Below, piece by piece: positions 8,668-19,179 of a stretch of DNA of 64,000 nucleotides. The stretch comes from Hyphomicrobium sp. (lineage in GTDB: Bacteria > Pseudomonadota > Alphaproteobacteria > Rhizobiales > Hyphomicrobiaceae), in NCBI RefSeq assembly GCF_003987855.1, contig NZ_RXIZ01000007.1, forward strand, positions 73,478 through 137,477. The letters are read 5' to 3'. The first letter of the stretch is position 1; each line of letters begins with the position of its first letter. Made by a program: the position numbers and the translations under genes. The notes beneath the pieces were generated by a model. The model did not search any database and was not told where the DNA came from. It saw nothing but the letters and a program-made list of their open reading frames with translations.

Positions 8668-10809
8668 TTGAACTGGTCGATTACGTTTGCGCCTCTTCTG
8701 CCGACGCCGATCCTGATCGGATTGTCGGTGGTCGCGCTCGCGCTCGTTCTTTTGCTGCTGTTCCGCCGGTCGCGTGGCGCGCTGATCCGTGCCGCTGCGC
8801 TGGCCGCCCTCATCGCCGCGCTCTTCAATCCGATCCTGAAGGAAGAGCAGCGCGAGAACCTCGCCAATGTCGCGATCGTCGTTCTGGACGACAGCCCCAG
8901 CCAGAAGCTCGCCGATCGTACCAAGCAAATGGAACAGATCCGCGCCAATCTGGAATCGAAATTCGCGAAGATTCCGAACCTCGATATCAAGTGGGTGACG
9001 GGCGGCGTTCCTTCCGATTCCGCCCCGCCGGGAACCAACCTGTTCTCCGACCTCAATGCCGCACTCAACGACACCGCTCCCGACCGCATCGCGGGCGTGC
9101 TCTTCGTGACCGACGGCCAGGTGCACGACGTCCCGAAATCGGCAGCGACCCTCGGCTTCGATGCGCCCGTGCACACGCTCCTGACTGGCAAGCGCGATGA
9201 ATTCGACCGTCGCATCGAAGTTATCGAAGCTCCGCGTTACGGCCTCGTCGGCCAATCGCGCGAGATCGAGGTCGCCGTGCGTGAGACAGGCAGCGCGCCG
9301 TCGGCAAATTCCGGCGCGGCGACACTGAAGGTTCGTCGCGAGGGCCAACCGGACGAGACGATCCGGACCGAGATCAACCGCAACGTCAAAATCGACATGC
9401 CGATCCCACACACGGGAACGAATATTGTCGAAATCGAGCTGCAGCCCGTCGATGGCGAACTTACAACGGCCAACAATCGGGCCGTCGTCGCCGCTGAAGG
9501 CGTTCGCGAGAACTTGCGCGTTTTGCTCGTCTCGGGCGAACCGCATCCCGGTGAGCGCACATGGCGGAACCTTCTGAAGTCCGATGCCGCCGTCGACCTC
9601 GTGCATTTCACGATCTTGCGGCCACCGGAGAAGCAGGACGGCACGCCGATCAACCAGCTGTCGCTCATCGCCTTCCCGACACGCGAGCTCTTTTCGGAAA
9701 AGATCAACGAGTTCGATCTCATTATCTTTGACCGCTACGAGCATCGCGGCATCCTGCAGCTGCTCTACTACGACAACATCGCCCGTTACGTGAACGAGCA
9801 TGGCGGTGCGCTGCTTGTGGCAGCGGGCGACGATTACGCGAGCCCCTACAGCGTCTACAAGACGCCGCTTGCGCCGGTCCTCCCGGCTGCGCCTACGGGC
9901 CGCGTGCTCGAAATGCCGTTCAAGGCGAAAGTCACGGCTGAAGGACAAAAGCATCCCGTGACGCGCGACCTGCCGGGTTGGAATGGCGCACAGGTGGCCG
10001 ACAACTCTCCGCAGCCGTCCTGGGGCAAATGGTTCCGCCAGGCCGAGGTGACGCCGCTTCACGGCCGCGTCCTGATGAACGGCGCCGAAGAAAAGCCGCT
10101 GCTCATTCTCGACCGCAAGGGCAAAGGCCGCGTCGCGCTCCTGACATCCGACCACGCGTGGCTCTGGGCGCGTGGCTACGACGGCGGCGGCCCGCATACC
10201 GACCTGCTCCGTCGCCTGTCGCATTGGCTGATGAAAGAGCCCGACCTTGAAGAGGAACGGCTGACGGCTTCGGCAAAGGGCCTGAAGCTCACCGTCGAGC
10301 GCCGCTCCATGGAAGACAAAGTCGGTCCGGTGAAAGTGTTGGGTCCAGGCGGCGACAGCTCTACGATCACGCTCGAGTCGGTGCCGGTCGAATCCGGCGT
10401 GTGGCGCGCGGCTGTCGATGTGAAGATCCCCGGACTCTACAAACTCGAAACCGAAGGCCCCGATGGCATGCTCACGGCCGTCGCGAACGCCGGCGTCGAA
10501 GATCCGCGAGAGATGAGCGAAGTCACGGCTACAGACCAAAAAATGAAACCCATCGCCGATGCGACGGGAGGCGGCGTCTTCTGGACCAAGCCTTCCGGCC
10601 TTCTCGCGTCTGCAACCGAAATCGATGTGCCGCGTATCTCTATGATGTCGGCGGCGAAGGTGATGGCGGGTTCCGATTGGCTCGGTCTGAAGGATCGGCA
10701 GGCATATTTGACCCGCGGCGTGAAGCTGACACCGATGTTCACGGGCTTCGCGGCCTTGTCCGCCCTGCTCGCCCTCATTGCCTTGGCTTGGTGGCGCGAG
10801 GGACGATAA
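8668..10809 (+). CDS. VWA-type membrane protein of the MoxR operon
   Basis: A 713-aa protein with two N-terminal membrane segments (about 8-32 and 38-54), a DDSPS stretch (74-78) that fits a DxSxS metal-binding motif, a long periplasmic or cytoplasmic region with GATase-like features, and a final membrane segment (about 690-707). Related proteins are often annotated as glutamine amidotransferases, but I see no catalytic Cys triad. Translation starts at TTG 8668 behind AAGGA (8654-8658). It is the last of four co-directional genes (moxR, DUF58, DUF4159, VWA) and probably forms the membrane part of that system. Confidence 0.85.
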   Translation: MNWSITFAPLLPTPILIGLSVVALALVLLLLFRRSRGALIRAAALAALIAALFNPILKEEQRENLANVAIVVLDDSPSQKLADRTKQMEQIRANLESKFAKIPNLDIKWVTGGVPSDSAPPGTNLFSDLNAALNDTAPDRIAGVLFVTDGQVHDVPKSAATLGFDAPVHTLLTGKRDEFDRRIEVIEAPRYGLVGQSREIEVAVRETGSAPSANSGAATLKVRREGQPDETIRTEINRNVKIDMPIPHTGTNIVEIELQPVDGELTTANNRAVVAAEGVRENLRVLLVSGEPHPGERTWRNLLKSDAAVDLVHFTILRPPEKQDGTPINQLSLIAFPTRELFSEKINEFDLIIFDRYEHRGILQLLYYDNIARYVNEHGGALLVAAGDDYASPYSVYKTPLAPVLPAAPTGRVLEMPFKAKVTAEGQKHPVTRDLPGWNGAQVADNSPQPSWGKWFRQAEVTPLHGRVLMNGAEEKPLLILDRKGKGRVALLTSDHAWLWARGYDGGGPHTDLLRRLSHWLMKEPDLEEERLTASAKGLKLTVERRSMEDKVGPVKVLGPGGDSSTITLESVPVESGVWRAAVDVKIPGLYKLETEGPDGMLTAVANAGVEDPREMSEVTATDQKMKPIADATGGGVFWTKPSGLLASATEIDVPRISMMSAAKVMAGSDWLGLKDRQAYLTRGVKLTPMFTGFAALSALLALIALAWWREGR

Positions 10810-10836
10810 TAACAACAACAAAGGCGCACGAACGAA

Positions 10837-11622
10837 ATGGGCATCTCGGCGAACAATCGGCCCGTCGGAGTCGTGGGCAATGACCGCTTGGGCGTAGCGG
10901 TAGCGGAGCGTTTCGCCTCCTGCCATCTACCAACCCGTTACGCAGCGCTACTTGGCTCGCCCGCCGTGGTATTTGGCGGGCATCTCTCTCCGATGGAGTT
11001 GTCGTCGAAGGCGGAGCCTGACTGCGCCGTCGTGCTCGCCGCCATCGAGGACACCGAAACGTTTCGAAACTTGCTGCTGGGCACCAACGCGGCCGGCCGC
11101 CTGGCTCTCAAAACTGGAAGCGTCATCGTCGATCTGGGTGCGCGAACCCCGCGTGAACTCGACGCGCTGCTCACAATTCTGGAACCGCTCGACGTCGCGT
11201 TGGTTGACGCCACCCTGCTTGGCGGAGCCGAATCGACTGCCCAGGGCCATGCCAAAGTGCTGCTCGGCGGCGCGGAGCGCGGCGTCGAAATCGCCGAGAG
11301 TGTCCTCTCGCTCCTTGGTCAAGTTGAGCGGACCGGTCCGCTTGGAAGCGCCCATGCCGCGGCTGCCTTGATGGGCTACATCGAAGCCGCCCACGCCGTT
11401 GCGCGGGAGGAAGCGGTTGCACTTGGCGCCGCGTGCGGCCTGACCCCGGACATGATCGCGCGTGTATTGTCCGAACGCGTACCCCCGCACGGGCTCAACG
11501 TCGTCCAACTCGCCCGTCGTGCCGACCTCGCCCGCCGCATTGCCCGCGACCGTATTGGCGGCGCCGACATCATCGACCTCGCAGCCGAGAAAAACGCGCG
11601 GGCTCAACGCGAAAACCGTTGA
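10837..11622 (+). CDS. Degenerate beta-hydroxyacid dehydrogenase-like protein
   Basis: A 261-aa protein with the two-domain layout of 3-hydroxyisobutyrate/6-phosphogluconate dehydrogenase relatives. The active site appears lost. The dinucleotide loop reads GVVGNDRLG, with Asp in place of the middle Gly of GxGxxG. The helix that normally carries the catalytic Lys and two Asn reads GSAHAAAALMGY, with Ala at the Lys position. The substrate loop survives only partly (DATLLGG). It follows the VWA gene by 27 nt and is probably in the same transcript. It may bind a nucleotide or act structurally; dehydrogenase activity is unlikely. Confidence 0.7.
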   Translation: MGISANNRPVGVVGNDRLGVAVAERFASCHLPTRYAALLGSPAVVFGGHLSPMELSSKAEPDCAVVLAAIEDTETFRNLLLGTNAAGRLALKTGSVIVDLGARTPRELDALLTILEPLDVALVDATLLGGAESTAQGHAKVLLGGAERGVEIAESVLSLLGQVERTGPLGSAHAAAALMGYIEAAHAVAREEAVALGAACGLTPDMIARVLSERVPPHGLNVVQLARRADLARRIARDRIGGADIIDLAAEKNARAQRENR

Positions 11623-11723
11623 TGACCCGCCGATCCTTCCTTGCACGGATCGAGCCTAGGCCGCGACTCGCGTAAGCATCGGACCACTTTACCGCGATAA
11701 CCCGCATGACCAGGGGCCGTCCG

Positions 11724-13319
11724 ATGTCGCCGCTCTATCGAATTGTGTATGCCACGCACGCCAACGGCACGCACCACAAGCTCGCGCTGGACGCCCTTGA
11801 GGCTATGACGCGGCCTGATAGTGCCGACTGGACACGTCTCTTCCTCAAGCACGTCGAGCGCTATCTGGAGGGCTCCAAAGCCCCTGACGTAACTTTCAAG
11901 GACTTCAAGAACCACGTCCTGCACGTGTCCGAAAACTATTGGGGCGGCGCGCCCGAAAAAACCCAGGAATGGTACAACCGCACGGTCTTCGAACTGAAGG
12001 CAGGGAACTGGCCGGACGCAGTCTACGCCGCCGGCGTGCTCAGCCATTATTTCACCGATCCGGTGATGCCCTACCACACGGGGCAGACGGAAGCGGAAAA
12101 TGCCGTCCATCGCGCCACGGAGTGGAGCATCAACCGCTCCTATAACGCCCTGCGCGAGCTTGGGGAGAAACGCTTCGGCCGCTTGAGCATCGCTGTCCCT
12201 TCGGGACAGAAGTGGCTCGCGGAGTTCGTGTGCGATGGCGCGGAGTTCTCGCATCGCTACTACGAGAAGCTGATTTCTCATTACGACATTCACAAGGGAG
12301 CGACGCGGCCCGAAGAAGGTCTCGACGACATCGCCAAAGGGATCGTCGCCGAACTTCTCATCTACGCCTCAACAAGCTTCGGGAAGGTGCTCGACCGCGC
12401 GATCAGTGAAGCGGGCGTTGCAGCGCCGGAGGTGACGCTGACGGCCGAGACGTTCCTGGCGATGACTCAGATTCCCCGCAAGTTCATCGAGAAGCGTCTC
12501 TCCAATGAGGCGGACCGCAAGCTCGTCGCCGCCATCTACGATGAATTGAAAACGACGGGACGCGTCGATCGCGCATTGCCGGAAGATGACCGCGTCATCC
12601 GCGACCTGCATCAGGCCGAAGTCCTTGCCCCCAAGCTCGCCGAACGCGACGCCGCCCGCGCCGCCCGTATCAGAGGCGCCGACAATACCGCGCTTGAACT
12701 CGCTGTTGCGAAGTCGGCCGTCGCCGCGACCGCGATCTCCGAAAAGCCACCTGAAATTCCGCCGGCCAGGATCCCGCCACCCGTGCCTCGCGCTCCCGAA
12801 GCCGTCAGCATCGCGTCGCGCATGCTGCCAATCCGTCCCGCGGAGATCCGCCCCGCGCCGCCCCGCCGGATGGAGGAGCCCGCATCAGGCGTTCAGGTCT
12901 ATCTCCACGAAGGCGACGATCTGGAAGCCGCACCTTCGATCGGACCTAAGATGGCCGATCGCTTCGCCGGCCTCGGCGTCCACACTGTTGCCGACTTCCT
13001 GAAACAGAACCCGGAGCAGCTCGCCGAGAAGCTCGCCGATCCGCACTTCGACGCAGAGACCCTGCTCGAATGGCAGGAGCAGGCCATCCTCGTCATGGCC
13101 GTCCCGGGACTTCGCGGTACGCACGCGCAATTGCTCGTCGGAGCAGGATTTAAAACGGCGCAGGCCGTCGCAGAAGCCGATCCGCTCGCGCTTTCGGCAA
13201 GCGTGCTCAAATTCGCCACGACATCGGCCGGCAAGCGCATCCTGCGAGAAGGCCGTCCGCCCGACATCGAGAAGATCAAAACCTGGGTTGAATTCGCGAA
13301 ACAAGCTGCTGCGGCTTAG
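11724..13319 (+). CDS. Zinc-dependent phospholipase C-like domain fused to DUF4332
   Basis: A 531-aa two-domain protein. Residues 1-290 resemble the zinc-dependent phospholipase C/S1-P1 nuclease fold: H108, D112, H118, H129 and E133 give HxxxD, then H six residues later, then HxxxE, which matches the spacing of the zinc ligands of Bacillus PLC apart from a shorter H-to-H gap. A Pro/Ala-rich linker (about 310-390) leads to a C-terminal DUF4332 helix-hairpin-helix region (about 395-520). There is no signal peptide, so it would act in the cytoplasm, unlike classical PLC. ATG 11724 is preferred over 11706. It lies about 100 nt after the degenerate dehydrogenase gene. Confidence 0.75.
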   Translation: MSPLYRIVYATHANGTHHKLALDALEAMTRPDSADWTRLFLKHVERYLEGSKAPDVTFKDFKNHVLHVSENYWGGAPEKTQEWYNRTVFELKAGNWPDAVYAAGVLSHYFTDPVMPYHTGQTEAENAVHRATEWSINRSYNALRELGEKRFGRLSIAVPSGQKWLAEFVCDGAEFSHRYYEKLISHYDIHKGATRPEEGLDDIAKGIVAELLIYASTSFGKVLDRAISEAGVAAPEVTLTAETFLAMTQIPRKFIEKRLSNEADRKLVAAIYDELKTTGRVDRALPEDDRVIRDLHQAEVLAPKLAERDAARAARIRGADNTALELAVAKSAVAATAISEKPPEIPPARIPPPVPRAPEAVSIASRMLPIRPAEIRPAPPRRMEEPASGVQVYLHEGDDLEAAPSIGPKMADRFAGLGVHTVADFLKQNPEQLAEKLADPHFDAETLLEWQEQAILVMAVPGLRGTHAQLLVGAGFKTAQAVAEADPLALSASVLKFATTSAGKRILREGRPPDIEKIKTWVEFAKQAAAA

Positions 13320-13427
13320 TTTCCTATTTTACCCTGGCCTCATACGAAGGCCAGAAGCGCACGGGACTTTATCCAACGCCGAGCTTGCCATCGGCGGCTA
13401 TCGGCGCGACAATGCCATCGTTATTCC

Positions 13428-15546
<2,119 letters not shown>

Positions 15547-15610
15547 CCCGTTTCTTAATATCGCTGGCTTATAGTCGCCCTCGGGATTCGACTGTCTCGG
15601 AGGGGCGTCT

Positions 15611-16636
15611 TTGAATTTTGCGGTTCTTTTGGCGAAGGGCAAGTTCGTCGACGAATTGGCCGGCTTTCGCCGCGAAGATGGCCCACGAAAAGAGTTCGTG
15701 GAGATCGCGACGGCGCTGAACGCCGACGTGTCGTCCTATACCTCGGCCGCCGCGCGTCGCGGCAGCTGGTTCACTCGCATTTTTCAAAGCCGTCCGGCCT
15801 GGGGATCGGCCGCCGACATGGCGCTGCGCATCGGCCGTTACAAGCGGGTCTACGTCACCGGCGAAGAAGTGGGATTCAGGCTCGCGTTGTTTCTGGCGCT
15901 CAGATTTTCCCGCGAGCGCATTGTCTGCGTCGTTCACAACTTCACGCCGATGTGGTCGCGCGTGCTTCGCGTGATGGGCCATCGCCCCTTCGCTGCTCTC
16001 ATAACGGTGTGCTCGACCCAACGCCAAGCGCTGATCGACGCCGGCATTCCGCCCGATAAAGTGATAAACGTCGCGAACTGGATCGATGACAAATACTTCT
16101 CACCCACATTTAGTGCGGATGGAAAATCGTTCGTCGCCTCAGGGGCAGAAAACAGAGACTACGCCACCCTCGAAAAAGCCGCTGCGCAAGTCGAGAGCGA
16201 CGTCTTCGTCTTCGGTCATGGCTTCCATGTAAGCGGTATCGCGGGCGAAGCTGCCGATCGCAACCGCCCGAAGAACTACCACTTGATGCCTCGCGTGCCG
16301 TTCGATGAGCTCCGGCGCTACTATGCCGAGGCGCGCGCGATCGTGGTCCCGGTCAATGATGTTTCGTATGCGGCCGGTGTCACCGGCCTCGTCGAGGCGA
16401 TGGCCATGGGCAAACCGGTCATCGTCAGCCGCTCACGCGGGATCTCGGACTACCTCGACGGTCCCCTCGGTTACGTCGTCGACGTCGCCGATCCGCAGGG
16501 GCTCGCGAAAGCCATGCGCGAAACCGAACAGCGTGCTGACCTCAAGCAAATCGGTGAACGAAATCGCGAATGGGCCGTACAGAACTGCTCTCTCGATGGA
16601 TATGTAGCGCGAATTGCGGATATCATGCGGAAATAG
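15611..16636 (+). CDS. Glycosyltransferase (GT4-like)
   Basis: A 341-aa cytoplasmic protein with a GT-B-like glycosyltransferase layout. The C-terminal domain carries the typical nucleotide-sugar-binding stretch GVTGLVEAMAMGKPVIVS (near 257-274), including the conserved Glu of the family's EX7E-like motif, followed by a GYVVDVADPQGLAKAM region. Translation appears to begin at TTG 15611 after GGAGGGGCG; no closer ATG preserves the N-terminus. Donor and acceptor are unknown. It is followed after 56 nt by a small membrane protein gene, and a metaxin-like GST gene comes next, so these three may form an operon. Confidence 0.82.
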   Translation: MNFAVLLAKGKFVDELAGFRREDGPRKEFVEIATALNADVSSYTSAAARRGSWFTRIFQSRPAWGSAADMALRIGRYKRVYVTGEEVGFRLALFLALRFSRERIVCVVHNFTPMWSRVLRVMGHRPFAALITVCSTQRQALIDAGIPPDKVINVANWIDDKYFSPTFSADGKSFVASGAENRDYATLEKAAAQVESDVFVFGHGFHVSGIAGEAADRNRPKNYHLMPRVPFDELRRYYAEARAIVVPVNDVSYAAGVTGLVEAMAMGKPVIVSRSRGISDYLDGPLGYVVDVADPQGLAKAMRETEQRADLKQIGERNREWAVQNCSLDGYVARIADIMRK

Positions 16637-16692
16637 CACCGCGATAACGGCAGTCGAAAACATGGAATCGCGGGCAATTGAGGGGGATTGCC

Positions 16693-17103
16693 ATGGGATT
16701 GAAGATTTATCAGCTCGGCGAATTGTTCGGGATCTTCCTGCTTCTCGGATCGACCGCGATGCAGATGTTCTACCTCGATCCCTTGAAGCGCGAGATCGAA
16801 TGGCGGCTCGCGGCGTTCAGCACCCAGCAATCGGCCCAAGTCCAGATCAAAGCCATTTACGATAATCGCATCGAGGTGCTGCAAGCCGTCAATGCGCCGC
16901 CGGAAAAGATCGCTGGGGCGCAGGCCGCGCGCGACGAGACCCTAAGCCGTTTCAAGACGTCGGACGCAGATATCTCCGACTTCATGATCGCGAAGGAAGG
17001 CGTCGAGGACAATCTCCAATACATCGTGCTGGCGTTATTTGCTTTCGGCACATTGCTGGCCGGTTTCGGCCGGGCCATGGAAATGCGTTCGCATCGGAGT
17101 TGA
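16693..17103 (+). CDS. Small two-TM membrane protein of unknown function
   Basis: A 136-aa protein with a hydrophobic segment near the N-terminus (LFGIFLLLGSTAMQMFYL, about 10-28) and one near the C-terminus (IVLALFAFGTLLAGFGRAM, about 111-130). A charged, helical middle of about 80 residues would form one loop. ATG 16693 has an AGGGGG ribosome-binding site; the ATG five codons upstream has none. It has no homology I recognise. Its stop lies about 20 nt before the start of the GST gene, so the two are probably co-transcribed with the glycosyltransferase. Confidence 0.7.
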   Translation: MGLKIYQLGELFGIFLLLGSTAMQMFYLDPLKREIEWRLAAFSTQQSAQVQIKAIYDNRIEVLQAVNAPPEKIAGAQAARDETLSRFKTSDADISDFMIAKEGVEDNLQYIVLALFAFGTLLAGFGRAMEMRSHRS

Positions 17104-17123
17104 GCGACTGGAGCCTCGAGATA

Positions 17124-17819
17124 ATGCTGACGCTATATTCTTATCCGACGCTGTTCGGTGTCGCCGATAACAACGGATACGGCCTCAAGGTCTATGCGTT
17201 TCTGAAGCTCGCGGGCGTCGCGTTCCGACAAGAACACATATTCGATGCGTCTTCTGCGCCGCGTGGACAGCTCCCTTATATCGTCGACGGCAGCGATACG
17301 GTCGGAGACAGCAGCGCCATCATCGCATTCGTCGAACGCAAGTACGGCGTTGTCTTAGACGCGGCGCTGACGCCGGACCAACGCGACACAGATCTTCTCG
17401 TCTCCCGCCTGCTCGACGATCTCTATTGGGTGATGTCTTATTCGCGTTGGAAGGACGGGCGCTACTGGGAGCAATTTCGCGATGCGCTCTTACGCGAACA
17501 CCCGCAATTGACGGCAGAAGGCCTGATGGCGGCCAAAGAATTCAATGCCAAGCGCTACTATTATCAGGGAATAGGCCGCTATGAACCGGACGATGCCATG
17601 GGGCGCGGCCTGGAAGACCTTCAGGTGCTGGCCAATCTGGTCCCCGAGAGCGTATTCGTCCATGGCCCATCGCCGTCCAGCATAGACGCAGCCATCTATG
17701 GCTTCGTCGCCAACATTTATTTCTACGATATCGACACCCCGCTGAAAAAATTCGTCGTTGCGCACGAGAACCTCGTTCGTCATTGCCGCGCGATCCACGA
17801 GGCCATCAGCCAAGCTTAA
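17124..17819 (+). CDS. Metaxin/Faxc-like glutathione S-transferase family protein
   Basis: A 231-aa protein with a GST-type thioredoxin domain followed by an all-helical domain. The N-terminal MLTLYSYPTLFG and GQLPYIVDGSDTVGDSSAII stretches, and the C-terminal PSSIDAAIYGFVANI stretch, resemble the metaxin/Tom37/failed-axon-connection branch rather than classical detoxifying GSTs. The position of the usual catalytic Ser/Tyr/Cys is not obvious, so glutathione transferase activity is uncertain. ATG 17124 is preferred over a TTG at 17100 that overlaps the previous gene's stop. Confidence 0.8.
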   Translation: MLTLYSYPTLFGVADNNGYGLKVYAFLKLAGVAFRQEHIFDASSAPRGQLPYIVDGSDTVGDSSAIIAFVERKYGVVLDAALTPDQRDTDLLVSRLLDDLYWVMSYSRWKDGRYWEQFRDALLREHPQLTAEGLMAAKEFNAKRYYYQGIGRYEPDDAMGRGLEDLQVLANLVPESVFVHGPSPSSIDAAIYGFVANIYFYDIDTPLKKFVVAHENLVRHCRAIHEAISQA

Positions 17820-17883
17820 GGGCCACAGTCCGACTGTGGTCACAACGACAGGATAGGCCTTCTCGAAAACAGGAAGGTGTTGC

Positions 17884-18531
17884 ATGCGATCGCTGCTGAC
17901 CCTATTCGCTCTCCTTTGCGCACTGCCCGCACTGGCAAATGCTCAAAATCCTGGACAAGGCGATGCCGCCCCAGCGCCGACCGTCATCTCGCCCATCTTC
18001 GGGCAGCTCGTGATGTTTACGCTGCCCTCCGACTTCGTGACCGTCTTCGAGCAGCCCACCGCGGGCAGCTACATTCGCGAAGCCGTCTTGAAAGGTGAGA
18101 CCGTCGACAAGTGGTCTCAGATGATCACCGTAACTGGCGCGAAAGGTCTCGCGGAAAAGCCGGGCATGGCTGCACAGTATTTCGCGGCTCAGCTAGCAGC
18201 CGGCTTCCAGAAGGCCTGCCCTACCACGTTCGCGGTAAAGCCGCTTGGACCAACAAGCATCAGCGGAGAGGACGCGTTCGTAGCGATCGCGAGTTGCGGC
18301 AAAGTCGGTGCGAGCGCTGAACAGCACAGCGAGACTGCACTCATCGTTGCCATCAAGGGCAAGACCGACGTCTACACCGTCCAATGGGCGGAACGCACGC
18401 CGTCGAACGCGGAGAACCTCACCATCGACGAGAGCAAATGGAAATCGCGCCTCGACCGGCTCGCACCGATACGCCTGTGCCCGATCGTACCAAACGAGAA
18501 ACCGCCGTATCCAAGTTGCGTCAGCAAATAA
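17884..18531 (+). CDS. Secreted protein of unknown function
   Basis: A 215-aa protein with a clear signal peptide (hydrophobic 5-17, likely cleaved after ANA at 18-20), so it is probably periplasmic. The mature part is a mixed alpha/beta domain with four Cys: one pair in the middle (ACPTTF and ASCGKVG) and two near the C-terminus (LCPIV and SCVSK), which suggests disulfides. I do not recognise a family. AGGAAGG precedes the ATG by 7 nt. It is separated from the GST gene by 64 nt holding a weak 7-bp hairpin and may be transcribed on its own. Confidence 0.7.
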   Translation: MRSLLTLFALLCALPALANAQNPGQGDAAPAPTVISPIFGQLVMFTLPSDFVTVFEQPTAGSYIREAVLKGETVDKWSQMITVTGAKGLAEKPGMAAQYFAAQLAAGFQKACPTTFAVKPLGPTSISGEDAFVAIASCGKVGASAEQHSETALIVAIKGKTDVYTVQWAERTPSNAENLTIDESKWKSRLDRLAPIRLCPIVPNEKPPYPSCVSK

Positions 18532-18635
18532 GCTGACGCTGGGCTTAACAAATCGTCATGAAACGACGGCTTTTCAAATCGGCCGAACAATGCGAGCCTC
18601 TATCTATCTTTCAACAACAGAGAGGAGGTGATCCG

Positions 18636-18713
18636 ATGTCGAGTGGGATCTTGAGGCGGACGATGTCGTGGTCGCTCAGGCTTGCATCCGGAACTCTCCT
18701 GGAGTGCGCCTAA
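18636..18713 (+). CDS. Possible 25-aa leader peptide / micro-ORF
   Basis: The ORF reads MSSGILRRTMSWSLRLASGTLLECA. It is preceded by an exceptionally strong ribosome-binding site (GAGGAGGTGATCC, nearly a full complement of the 16S rRNA 3' end) 2-8 nt before the ATG. The stop is followed by a long hairpin and a strong terminator at 18762-18793, so the whole transcript would be under 250 nt. It could be a leader peptide, a small protein or part of a dual-function RNA. I cannot name the family; coding status rests on the ribosome-binding site and the closed unit. Confidence 0.5.
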   Translation: MSSGILRRTMSWSLRLASGTLLECA

Positions 18714-18738
18714 GACCTAAGCGGCAGGTTTGCACTCC
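18703..18738 (+). other. Hairpin at the end of the micro-ORF
   Basis: GGAGTGC at the end of the micro-ORF (about 18701-18707) is complementary to GCACTCC at about 18732-18738. The stem would enclose the stop codon and a 24-nt loop. Together with the terminator downstream it gives this short transcript a defined fold. An attenuator-like switch or a stable 3' RNA are both possible; this is inference. Confidence 0.45.
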
Positions 18739-18761
18739 GCTTTCAGAACGATGATCTCACG

Positions 18762-18793
18762 GGGCCGCTTTCACGAGCGGCCCTTTCTTTTTT
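18762..18793 (+). terminator. Strong intrinsic terminator of the short transcript
   Basis: A perfect 8-bp stem (GGGCCGCT at 18762-18769, AGCGGCCC at 18776-18783) with a 6-nt loop is followed at once by TTTCTTTTTT. It is the best intrinsic terminator in this part of the window. No larger gene lies between it and the upstream stop at 18531, so it must serve the micro-ORF transcript or read-through from the secreted-protein gene. Confidence 0.85.
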
Positions 18794-19119
18794 CCGGAGT
18801 GCACGTCAATCCACAGCTCAATCATCCGGGGACTGAGTATTCCCTTCGTTGTATCCGGAACGCAACAGGCAGGCGGATTCAACCCGCTTTGATTCGTTTT
18901 CGGTGGATCAACTCCGGAAGCTCACATAGCCTCGCGAGCGTGGGCAGTCGATCGGGGGGTCGGCTGAGGGGAACAAGCCCACGTGATGCCGGAAACGCCA
19001 TGCGCTGATTATCAGCGTCAGCATGTGGCGAGCGCCCAAGAAATGCGTCACTGCGCTGTCATGCGCTCGGACAAAAAACTTGGTTTGCGGCGGGCCCGGG
19101 GGGGCCTTACAGGGCGTCC
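18794..19119. other. Intergenic region without a supported gene
   Basis: These 326 bases lie between two terminators. The open frames here are short, lack ribosome-binding sites and show no recognisable protein. It contains no obvious promoter or repeat, apart from a G-run near 19097. Confidence 0.5.
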
Positions 19120-19161
19120 AAAAAGAAATGGGCGGCACTTCAGTGCCGTCCATTTCTTTTT
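19120..19161 (-). terminator. Bidirectional intrinsic terminator
   Basis: A long inverted repeat, AAAAAGAAATGG-CGGCAC with its complement GTGCCG-CCATTTCTTTTT, has a 4-nt TTCA loop and one mismatch. A-tract and T-tract flank the stem on both sides, so it can stop transcription in either direction. It lies 19 nt beyond the stop of the polysaccharide deacetylase gene. Confidence 0.88.
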
Positions 19162-19179
19162 ACCAGAATGGCGAAACGT

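Noticed and set aside
7789..10926. A 1045-aa open frame on the minus strand opposite the DUF4159 and VWA genes.
   Set aside because: It is antisense to two well-supported genes, has no recognisable domain or ribosome-binding site, and arises from the high-GC codon bias of the coding strand.
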